Below are positions 1 through 5,973 of a DNA stretch of 7,027 nucleotides, in pieces. Under the pieces are notes generated by a model. The model was not told the origin of the DNA and did no database searches. It worked only from the letters and a program-made list of their open reading frames with translations. Origin of the DNA: M55B175 sp964635265 (lineage in GTDB: Bacteria > Desulfobacterota > Desulfobacteria > Desulfobacterales > Desulfosalsimonadaceae); contig CAZWNV010000156.1 in NCBI GenBank assembly GCA_964635265.1, forward strand, positions 1 through 7,027. Reading direction: 5' to 3'. The stretch's first letter is position 1; every line of letters begins with the position of its first letter. The position numbers were made by a program, and so were the translations under genes.

Positions 1-3000
1 GCATTCATATACGAGGGGCGGCGGAGAACAACCTGCAAAATCTCGACGTGGAAATCCCTCTCGGCATGCTTGTCTGCGTCACGGGCGTCAGCGGCTCCGG
101 CAAATCCAGCCTTATTGACCACGTGCTCTACAGGAACCTGCGGCGCAAAAAGGGGCTTGAAGCCATGGAACCGGGGAGGTGCCGGGAAATCAGCGGCGCG
201 GAGCATATCGCGGAGGCTGTTTTCGTGGACCAGACCCCGCTCTCCCGAAACGCCCGCATGAATGCCGCCACTTCCATGAACGTGCTGGATCCCCTCAGAA
301 GCGCCTTTGCCGGCACGGAACAGGCAAAAGCCATGGGCTTTTCGCGATCCGCCTTTTCCTTTAACACCGCTGCAGGCGCCTGCCCGCACTGCCAGGGGGC
401 CGGTTTTGAGCGCGTGGAGCTCCAGTTCCTGCCTGACGTATTCGTGAAATGCCCGGCCTGCGACGGCCGGCGATTCGCACCGGATGTGCTCAACGTGCGG
501 ATACAGGGCTGCTCTATTGCCGATGTACTGGCCATGCCGGCCCGCGACGCGGCCGCGATGTTCCGCGGAAACCCCAAAATCCAGCAAGCCCTGCAGCCCC
601 TGCTTGAGATCGGCCTTGGCTATCTCCAGCTCGGTCAGCCCGCCCCCACCCTCTCCGGCGGCGAGGCCCAGCGCCTGAAACTGGCCCGGCATCTGGCCCG
701 GGCCCAAAAATCGAAGAACTTGCTTTTCCTGATGGATGAGCCCACGACAGGGCTGCATCCGGCCAATGTCTCCGAGCTGGTATCCGCCCTGCAGGGCCTT
801 GCTGCCGCCGGGCATTCCGTGGTGGTAATCGAGCATGACATGGATCTGGCCGAAGCCGCAGACTGGGTGATCGACTTGGGCCCGGAAGGCGGGGAAAGGG
901 GCGGTCAACTTGCCGGCCAGGGGCTGCCCGAAACCATCGCGGAAATGGACACCCCCACCGGCCGGGCACTCCGCGCCCTTTCCGGAAAGGGGGCCGGGCA
1001 GGCCCCTGCGCCAGGCCGGGAGCAGATCGAAAAAAATCCGGGCTCTGCCGCAAACCGCAGAAGTATCCATATCTCCGGTGCAAGGGAGCACAACCTGGAC
1101 AACATCAGTGTCTCCATCCCCCGCAACCGGTTGGTGGCGGTCACCGGGGTCAGCGGCTCCGGCAAATCCACGCTTGCCTTCGACGTCCTCTACTCCGAGG
1201 GCAGGGAGCGCTTTTTGGACTGCCTGCCCGCCTATGCCCGCCAATACATGCAGCCTTTGTCGCGGGCGGATGTGGACCGGATCGAAGCACTGCCCCCAAC
1301 GGTTGCCCTGGAACAAAAAGTCGCGCGTGCAGGCGCCATGTCCACGGCAGGTACGATCTCCGAGGTATACCATTACCTGCGCCTGCTTTTTGCCGCCTTG
1401 GGCACGGTTTTCTGCCCGAGATGCCAAGTGGCCGGAAAGGCGGCCACCGTGCCGGAAATATGCGAACAGATCAAGACGCACTATTGCGGCAAACGCGTCC
1501 TGCTTTTGGCCCCGCTCATAAGAAGCCGAAAGGGCTATCATGCCGATATCATCAAGCGGGCGGCCGCAAAAGGATTTGCAGGGCTCCGGATTGACGGGCG
1601 GTTTTATGAGGCGCAACGGCCGCCGCGCCTGGATCGTTATCAAATCCATGACATCGAAGCTCTTGTGCAGGAATGCCGCATTTCCGACGATCCACCGGAT
1701 GCTCTGCGGAGCGGGGTTGAGCAGGGACTGGAGGCGGGAGGAGGCGCCATCCTGGTGGTTTCGGAAAAAGGCGGAGACGAGCAGTTCTACTCCACCAGAA
1801 GAGCCTGTCCCAAATGCGGCTCCGGCCTTCCGCCTGCAGATCCCCGGCTGTTCACGTGGAGCCAGCGTTTCGGCGCCTGCCCGCGATGCGAAGGCTCGGG
1901 ACGCTGCCCGGAGCCTTTGGCCGAAGAAGCAGCCGAACCCGCCTGCTGTCCCGCCTGCGGCGGCACCCGTCTTCGGCCGGAAGCCCTTGCAGTGCGTGTT
2001 AACGGTGCAAATATAGCCGAAGTCTCGGCACTTCCGATTTCCGAGCTACGAACATGGCTCTCCGGGCTTGCCGCAGATGCTGGAGCCGTCGGCGAACAGA
2101 TAATTCCCGAGCTAAAAAGACGGCTCGATCTCCTCAACTCCCTCGGCCTGGGCTACTTAAGCCTGGACCGGCCGGCGGATACCCTCTCCACAGGCGAAGC
2201 CCAAAGGGTACGCATCGCAGCCGAACTCTCTTCCAACCTCCGGGGGGTCTGCTACGTACTGGACGAGCCCACAGTAGGCCTGCACCCCCACAACACACGG
2301 GCCCTTACCAAAGCGCTTTCCAATCTCCGGGATCAGCAGAATACGGTCGTGGTGGTTGAGCATGAGGAATCGGTTATCCGCGCGGCAGACCATGCAATCG
2401 ATCTGGGACCGCAGGCAGGCACCGGCGGGGGCCGCATTGTTGCCACTGGCACCCCGAAAATGCTGGAGAAATCCAGGGATTCGGTGACCGGAAGGTGGCT
2501 CAAAGGGGCGGCCAAAAACCCGGCGGCGCCAAGGCGTCCCCTTGCCGATTGTCCCTGCATTACCGTCTTTGGCGCAAGCCTGCACAACATCAGGGATCTT
2601 ACAGTCAGCCTGCCGGCAGGCCGGCTGACATGTGTAACAGGGGTCAGCGGCTCCGGCAAGTCTACCCTGGTGCGGGATATCCTCTTCCGGGGGCTGAAAG
2701 CCAAACTGGGAGGCAAAAAGCTTCCGCCCATCCTTAGAGGGCTCTCCGGGACAGAAACGGTAAAAAGCGTCAAGGAGGTGGACGAATCTCCCATCGGGCG
2801 GACCCCGCGCTCTGTGCCGGCTACTTACGTGGGCATCATGGACGGCATCCGCCGGATCTTTGCAGGGACCGCAGAGGCCCGCGCCAGGGGCTACAAGGCA
2901 GGCCGTTTTTCTTTCAACGTCTCCGGCGGCCGTTGCGAGGCCTGCGGGGGACAGGGCCGGTACAGGGTGGAGATGCCGCTTTTGCCGGTGATACACGTTC

Positions 3001-3563
3001 CCTGCGAAATCTGCGGCGGCAGGCGCTTTAACCCGGACACCCTTGCCGTGAAGTTCAAAGAGCACTCCATTGCCGATGTGCTCTCCCTTACCGTGGATGA
3101 GGCGCTTGATCTGTTCTCCGCCTTCCCGGATCTTGTCAGACCCCTTGCATTCCTGTCCGAGATCGGCCTGGGCTACATCCGGCTCGGGCAGCCGAGTCCC
3201 ACCCTGTCGGGCGGAGAAGCCCAGCGCATCAAGCTCGCCTCCGAGCTTTCGGCCAGAAGAAACGGGGGCGCTCTCTACATTCTGGACGAGCCCACAACCG
3301 GCCTGCACATGGCGGACGTGGCCAGACTGGTCTCTGTTGTCCAGCGGCTGGTGGACCGGGGCGACACTGTTGTGGTAATCGAACATGACATGGATATGAT
3401 CGCTGCGGCGGACTGCGTTATCGACCTCGGCCCGGAGGGCGGAAAAAACGGCGGGCAGGTGGTATTCCGGGGACCGCCGGAGGCAGTGGCCAAAGCCCAT
3501 AATTCGCTCACCGCGCGCTACCTCGGTCCCTATTTGCGCCGCTTGACCAGCAACCGGCAATAA
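1..3563 (+). CDS. uvrA: Tandem (double-length) UvrA excinuclease ABC subunit A, 5'-partial
   Basis: This is the DNA-damage recognition ATPase of nucleotide excision repair, a cytoplasmic partner of UvrB. The frame is open from the window edge (first full codon at base 3), so the GTG at 48 is internal and the true start lies upstream. Three P-loops (GVSGSGKS/T) lie at 84-110, 1146-1172 and 2640-2666. ABC signatures are LSGGEAQR at 651, LSTGEAQR at 2184 and LSGGEAQR at 3204. Walker B DEPT-GLH motifs lie at 735, 2262 and 3285. CxxC zinc-finger pairs occur at 381/450 and 2934/3003, with others at 1413, 1806, 1878 and 1947. The block 1413-1820, including RSRKGYH at 1521, matches the UvrB-binding region of canonical UvrA. 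The order is the C-terminal half of unit 1, a Pro/Ala/Gly-rich linker (about 980-1060), and then a whole unit 2. A single UvrA has about 940 residues and two ATPase modules, so three modules in about 1,186 visible residues imply a fusion. Chlamydial UvrA is a known double-length case. Confidence 0.95.
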   Translation, partial: IHIRGAAENNLQNLDVEIPLGMLVCVTGVSGSGKSSLIDHVLYRNLRRKKGLEAMEPGRCREISGAEHIAEAVFVDQTPLSRNARMNAATSMNVLDPLRSAFAGTEQAKAMGFSRSAFSFNTAAGACPHCQGAGFERVELQFLPDVFVKCPACDGRRFAPDVLNVRIQGCSIADVLAMPARDAAAMFRGNPKIQQALQPLLEIGLGYLQLGQPAPTLSGGEAQRLKLARHLARAQKSKNLLFLMDEPTTGLHPANVSELVSALQGLAAAGHSVVVIEHDMDLAEAADWVIDLGPEGGERGGQLAGQGLPETIAEMDTPTGRALRALSGKGAGQAPAPGREQIEKNPGSAANRRSIHISGAREHNLDNISVSIPRNRLVAVTGVSGSGKSTLAFDVLYSEGRERFLDCLPAYARQYMQPLSRADVDRIEALPPTVALEQKVARAGAMSTAGTISEVYHYLRLLFAALGTVFCPRCQVAGKAATVPEICEQIKTHYCGKRVLLLAPLIRSRKGYHADIIKRAAAKGFAGLRIDGRFYEAQRPPRLDRYQIHDIEALVQECRISDDPPDALRSGVEQGLEAGGGAILVVSEKGGDEQFYSTRRACPKCGSGLPPADPRLFTWSQRFGACPRCEGSGRCPEPLAEEAAEPACCPACGGTRLRPEALAVRVNGANIAEVSALPISELRTWLSGLAADAGAVGEQIIPELKRRLDLLNSLGLGYLSLDRPADTLSTGEAQRVRIAAELSSNLRGVCYVLDEPTVGLHPHNTRALTKALSNLRDQQNTVVVVEHEESVIRAADHAIDLGPQAGTGGGRIVATGTPKMLEKSRDSVTGRWLKGAAKNPAAPRRPLADCPCITVFGASLHNIRDLTVSLPAGRLTCVTGVSGSGKSTLVRDILFRGLKAKLGGKKLPPILRGLSGTETVKSVKEVDESPIGRTPRSVPATYVGIMDGIRRIFAGTAEARARGYKAGRFSFNVSGGRCEACGGQGRYRVEMPLLPVIHVPCEICGGRRFNPDTLAVKFKEHSIADVLSLTVDEALDLFSAFPDLVRPLAFLSEIGLGYIRLGQPSPTLSGGEAQRIKLASELSARRNGGALYILDEPTTGLHMADVARLVSVVQRLVDRGDTVVVIEHDMDMIAAADCVIDLGPEGGKNGGQVVFRGPPEAVAKAHNSLTARYLGPYLRRLTSNRQ

Positions 3564-3589
3564 CAGTCACCCAGGGGCCGCTTTTTTTC

Positions 3590-4159
3590 ATGAAGCTCCA
3601 GAACAGGCAAACAACGCTATGGCTCATTTGCTTTCTGATATTAATGGGCCTTTTTTACCGGGTCCATCAACACCCGGGGGTTCAGTCAGTTCTGCTGCAG
3701 GATCTGGCCCGGATCAATTCCGGGTTAGCGGCCTGGGGGCTCTCCTTGCTGGGGCTCGAATTGCAGCAGGCAGGCACCTCTCTTATCGGGCCCTCCGGAA
3801 CCATTGAGATCGCGCGCTCCTGCACGGGCAGCTTTGTCTTTCTGGTTTTCGCGGCAGCGGTCATTCCGTTTCCGGCATCCCGGCGGAGCAGGCTGTTGGG
3901 AATTCTTGCCGCCATTGCCGTGCTCTTTGCCATAAACCTGCTGCGCATTTGTGTGATCGTGCTTGTGGCCTCGCGCTTTCCCCGGTCCCTGCAAGTCCTT
4001 CATGTCATCGTGGGGCAGGCCATCGTCATTGCAGGCATGCTGCTTTATTTCCTCTGGTGGGCGCGAAAGAGTGAGAGCGGCGTATCTTTTGCCTTCACCC
4101 GGAGCAGACGGCTTGTTCTGCAAACAGCCGGCTTGTTTCTGCTGGCTTATCCGGAGTGA
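3590..4159 (+). CDS. Small exosortase/archaeosortase-family transpeptidase (XrtH-like in size)
   Basis: This is a multi-pass inner-membrane cysteine transpeptidase of 189 residues. Family members recognise a C-terminal sorting tail on exported proteins and cleave or transfer it. The candidate catalytic residues are Cys78 in IARSCTGS, Arg119 in NLLRI and His138 in LHVIVGQ. Each sits at the edge of a hydrophobic helix, as in the family. Hydrophobic segments lie near residues 9-24, 45-58, 80-95, 102-127 and 138-156. The length is that of the short exosortases such as XrtH rather than the roughly 300-residue or longer XrtA types. The ATG lies 26 bp after the uvrA stop. The only upstream purine stretch is AGGGG at 3573-3577, 12 bases from the start, with seven T in between, so initiation may be weak. 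No PEP-CTERM-like or IPTL-type substrate is encoded in the window. After about residue 160 the tail (RSRRLVLQTAGLFLLAYPE) is less typical and may be altered. The family call is confident and the subtype is not. Confidence 0.85.
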   Translation: MKLQNRQTTLWLICFLILMGLFYRVHQHPGVQSVLLQDLARINSGLAAWGLSLLGLELQQAGTSLIGPSGTIEIARSCTGSFVFLVFAAAVIPFPASRRSRLLGILAAIAVLFAINLLRICVIVLVASRFPRSLQVLHVIVGQAIVIAGMLLYFLWWARKSESGVSFAFTRSRRLVLQTAGLFLLAYPE

Positions 4160-4272
4160 CCGCGATCTTCCGCTTGAACCCCCATGTAGGGCTTTTCAAG
4201 CTGGGCGTCGTGCTTCTGCCCTTTCTGGCCTACACGTTTCTTCTGTCCCGGCAGCGCCGGTGGCATGCGTAA
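4156..4272 (+). CDS. Doubtful 38-codon membrane-like ORF overlapping the exosortase stop
   Basis: A GTG at 4156 overlaps the exosortase TGA (GTGA), the arrangement used for translational coupling. The frame runs to TAA at 4270. The product has one hydrophobic segment (GLFKLGVVLLPFLAYTFLLS) followed by a basic tail, RQRRWHA, so it could be a single-pass peptide with a positive-inside C-terminus. There is no recognisable Shine-Dalgarno beyond the overlap. I do not recognise the family. Short exosortases are often followed by a gene for an associated membrane protein of about 200 residues, so this may be the surviving C-terminus of a deleted one, or a chance ORF. Confidence 0.25.
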   Translation: MTAIFRLNPHVGLFKLGVVLLPFLAYTFLLSRQRRWHA

Positions 4273-4393
4273 CGATTATCCGGAGGCCAAGCATGCGCAG
4301 CGCTCCCCATTTCCCGTTTCGGTCTTTTCCATCTGCGTTTGCTTCACTGATTGCTCCCGCTCTTCTGGATGAAAGGTTCCGCACTACCAATTT

Positions 4394-4407
4394 TGGAAAT
4401 CTTTCCA
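4394..4407. repeat. Perfect inverted repeat TGGAAA-TC-TTTCCA, candidate operator
   Basis: The arms are 6 bp and perfect, with a 2-bp spacer. The repeat ends exactly where the candidate -35 hexamer begins at 4408. That position suits a dimeric regulator touching RNA polymerase. No regulator can be named, and short palindromes also occur by chance. Confidence 0.4.
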
Positions 4408-4436
4408 TTGACCCTCTTTGTTAAAGGCGTTATTGT
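4408..4436 (+). promoter_or_regulatory. Candidate sigma70-type promoter for the sensor cassette
   Basis: The -35 is TTGACC (4408-4413, 5 of 6 matches to consensus), the spacer is 17 bp, and the -10 is TATTGT (4431-4436, 4 of 6). It lies in the AT-rich part of the only long gap upstream of the cassette. Transcription would start near 4443 and leave a leader of about 280 nt before the ATG at 4726. This is an assignment by eye, and other promoters in the gap are possible. Confidence 0.4.
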
Positions 4437-4492
4437 CTCTAAACACTGTTTTTGTTATTTTTCAAATCTGTATACCAAGCTGCATTCTATTG

Positions 4493-4506
4493 AAAAATCG
4501 ATTTTT
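4493..4506. repeat. AT-rich perfect palindrome AAAAATCGATTTTT
   Basis: This 14-bp self-complementary sequence is flanked by G at 4492 and an extra T then C at 4507-4508. It would lie in the transcribed leader if the promoter at 4408 is used. As RNA it has no loop, so a protein-binding site is more likely than a terminator. Its function is unknown. Confidence 0.35.
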
Positions 4507-4725
4507 TCCCAAAATTGAGGCATCAAAAAGGACTGCACCGTTTCTCAACCAGCGTCTCCTTTTGCAAACCAGCAGCAACATTGCCTTCATGCCATTGCGA
4601 AAGCTGTTTCTCTTTACGGCGGAGCTCAAATTTCCATAGGGCTTGGCCTGTTTTCCGGCCCGCAATCAGTGCGTCCGCCGCCCAGATTGAACTGATTTTA
4701 TTTCCGGATATCTAGAGGGGGCTTT

Positions 4726-5184
4726 ATGGCCAATATGCTCGACTCTCGTTTCAGAAGAACCAAAATCAATAAAAGCAATGAAATCACATTAGACCGAAAC
4801 ATGCTAACCCTTCTCACAGCGCTGGATGAGCGGAAATCTCTGCGGCAAGTGGCGGCTGAAGTCAAACTAAAGCCCCAGGAATTCAAACAGAGTTTGATGA
4901 AACTAATCAGGCTGGAGTTAATTGAAGAGGTTCAGGACGAAAGGGATTTTCTGGATCAAGCATTTCTTGAAAGAGCAAGGGAAATTCTGGTCGAGCTGGC
5001 CGGACCGCTCGGCGAGACACTCGTCGAAGACGGTGCCGCGGATCTGTCGGTTTCCCTGGACAGAATTCCCAAATCAGATGCGGCGGAACTGGTGCACTGC
5101 ATTGCCCAAAAGCTCCCCGGGGAAAAAGAGCAGGGGATTTTCAAAAAACGGATGCTTGAAGAAATCAAAAATTATGGCTTGTAA
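4726..5184 (+). CDS. Winged-helix-like protein with a small C-terminal helical domain, unknown function
   Basis: This is a soluble 152-residue protein without a signal peptide or membrane segment. The start is supported by AGAGGGGG (4714-4721) four bases before the ATG. Residues about 22-70 (ITLDRNML..., DERKSLRQVAAEV, LKPQEFKQSLMKLIRLELIEEV) show the helix-turn-helix rhythm of a winged helix: a helix, a 'SLRQVAAEVKL' turn, a recognition-like helix, and the L-L-E-L-I wing entry. Residues about 80-150 form a second unit beginning ERAREILVELAGPLGETLV and continuing through a conserved-looking IPKSDAAELVHCIAQKLP to FKKRML. I have the impression of having seen this GPLGETLVED type domain next to signalling proteins of deltaproteobacteria and cyanobacteria (compare DUF8082), but I could not test it. 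It is followed by two sensor genes on the same strand, so it is likely the cytoplasmic member of that system, either a regulator or an adaptor. DNA binding is not shown. Lys/Glu-rich codons and lower GC set it apart from uvrA. Confidence 0.85.
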   Translation: MANMLDSRFRRTKINKSNEITLDRNMLTLLTALDERKSLRQVAAEVKLKPQEFKQSLMKLIRLELIEEVQDERDFLDQAFLERAREILVELAGPLGETLVEDGAADLSVSLDRIPKSDAAELVHCIAQKLPGEKEQGIFKKRMLEEIKNYGL

Positions 5185-5211
5185 ATGCTGCATGAGGGCA
5201 TCAGATGGTCA

Positions 5212-5217
5212 TATAAT
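5212..5217 (+). promoter_or_regulatory. Possible internal promoter: perfect TATAAT -10
   Basis: TATAAT stands in the 109-bp gap between the winged-helix gene and the next gene. No good -35 lies 16-18 bp upstream (about 2 of 6 matches), and there is no extended -10 TGn. If active it would start transcription near 5224, about 70 nt before the TTG at 5294. Weak evidence. Confidence 0.25.
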
Positions 5218-5293
5218 CGGCGCTGCACTCTCTTACGAATCCATATTCGGGGATAATGAATTGACCGTGAATCCAATTATAAGGAGAACACCA

Positions 5294-5893
5294 TTGCGCC
5301 CTATCCACATCCTGATTTCAGGCCTGGCCGTAATCATTCTGCTATCTGGCTTTACCGGCATAGCCGGCGCCGAAAGCCAGTTGACCGTCAGGGACAGGGC
5401 GGCCAAGGAAACCGCCGAAAACTGCAGGGAAGAAGTAGTAGCCGAAATGAAAAAGCTTCTGGCTTCCAACACCCTAACCCTGGCTCAACTCTTCGACACC
5501 TTCTACATCCCGATACCAGACACCAATCCACAAAAATACCACACCCAGTATGACCGCCAGACGGATAAGGTGCTGCGCATTATCCTGGACAAGTACCTGG
5601 AGAAGAAGCCCTACTTTATATACGTGGTGGCCGTGGATCGCAACGGCTATCTTCCTACCCATAACTCGCGCTACTCCAAGCCGCTTACAAACGATCCAGA
5701 CTACAACCTGAAACATAACCGGACCAAACGGATTTTTAACGACAGAACGGGGCTGGCGGCAGCCCGCAATACCAAACCGTATCTGCTGCAGAAGTATGAA
5801 AGGGATACCGGGGAAAAAATGGGGGATCTTTCCGTCCCGATCTACATCCAGGGAAAGCACTGGGGTGCCCTGCGTGTGGGGTATAAGCGATAG
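5294..5893 (+). CDS. Exported stand-alone Cache/PDC-like sensor-domain protein
   Basis: I chose the TTG at 5294 because AAGGAG (5281-5286) lies seven bases upstream and because this start exposes a clean signal sequence: MRPIH, a hydrophobic core at residues 6-25, then an AGA-ESQ cleavage-like site near residue 26. An ATG at 5174 in the same frame would add 40 residues overlapping the previous gene and bury the signal. The mature part (about 173 residues) has an amphipathic helix at 32-60 and then a sensor domain with KYHTQYD (81-87), VAVDRNGYLPTHNSRY (112-127), NRTKRIFND (142-150), AARN (156-159), RDTGE (170-174) and a terminal GKHWGALRVGY. These are the landmarks of the periplasmic Cache-like domain found in many deltaproteobacterial chemoreceptors. 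There is no second membrane helix, HAMP or output domain, and it stops right after the sensor fold. It may be a periplasmic binding component or be held by an uncleaved N-terminal helix. There is no CxxCH, so no heme c is expected. It is about half identical by eye to the next gene over the sensor core. Confidence 0.85.
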   Translation: MRPIHILISGLAVIILLSGFTGIAGAESQLTVRDRAAKETAENCREEVVAEMKKLLASNTLTLAQLFDTFYIPIPDTNPQKYHTQYDRQTDKVLRIILDKYLEKKPYFIYVVAVDRNGYLPTHNSRYSKPLTNDPDYNLKHNRTKRIFNDRTGLAAARNTKPYLLQKYERDTGEKMGDLSVPIYIQGKHWGALRVGYKR

Positions 5894-5920
5894 CATTGCC
5901 CCGAAAAATCCATCAGGAGG

Positions 5921-5937
5921 CCATCCGCCAAGGATGG
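5921..5937 (+). repeat. Small hairpin CCATCC-GCCAA-GGATGG between the two sensor genes
   Basis: The 6-bp perfect stem and 5-nt loop lie in the 80-bp gap between the sensor genes, directly after an AGGAGG (5915-5920) that serves no evident start at normal distance. There is no T tract, so it is not a terminator. It could influence mRNA stability or relative expression of the two sensors. Confidence 0.35.
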
Positions 5938-5973
5938 AAAAATGAATTTACATTTTCAACAGGGGGAGAGGCG

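Larger units (their letters stand above)
4273..4725 (+). other. Intergenic region without a convincing gene
   Basis: This is about 450 bp between the exosortase locus and the sensor cassette. Short open frames exist on both strands, but they lack ribosome binding sites and coding-like composition. From about 4380 to 4560 the sequence turns AT-rich compared with uvrA. It holds a 14-bp inverted repeat at 4394-4407, a candidate promoter at 4408-4436 and an AT palindrome at 4493-4506, so it most likely serves as the leader of the gene at 4726. Confidence 0.6.

Noticed and set aside
48..50. GTG at 48 as the start of the uvrA gene
   Set aside because: The frame is open to the window edge, and the 15 upstream residues (IHIRGAAENNLQNLD) are the normal UvrA sequence before a P-loop.
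2157..3560. 467-codon open frame on the - strand inside uvrA
   Set aside because: It lies entirely antisense to the well-conserved UvrA unit 2. Its product shows no family motifs and is the expected shadow of GC-rich coding sequence.
3555..3588. Terminator between uvrA and the exosortase (seven T at 3582-3588)
   Set aside because: Only a weak 4-bp CGGC/GCCG pairing with an 18-nt loop precedes the T run, too little for an intrinsic terminator. Read-through into the exosortase is plausible.
4418..4639. 73-codon TTG-started frame in the intergenic region
   Set aside because: It has no RBS and no recognisable motif, sits in AT-rich sequence, and its start overlaps the candidate promoter spacer.
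5261..5283. Promoter TTGACC ... TATAAG just upstream of the TTG start
   Set aside because: The spacer is only 11 bp, and the -10 would overlap the ribosome binding site.
4922..5293. N-terminal extension of the exported sensor frame back to 4922 or to the ATG at 5174
   Set aside because: It overlaps the winged-helix gene in another frame, lacks an RBS and would bury the signal sequence. The TTG at 5294 has AAGGAG at proper spacing.
5896..5973. Longer start of the Cache-HAMP gene at TTG 5896
   Set aside because: It is only two bases past the previous stop and has no Shine-Dalgarno. The added 26 residues are polar and not family-like, and the ATG at 5974 directly precedes the expected cytoplasmic tip and TM1.
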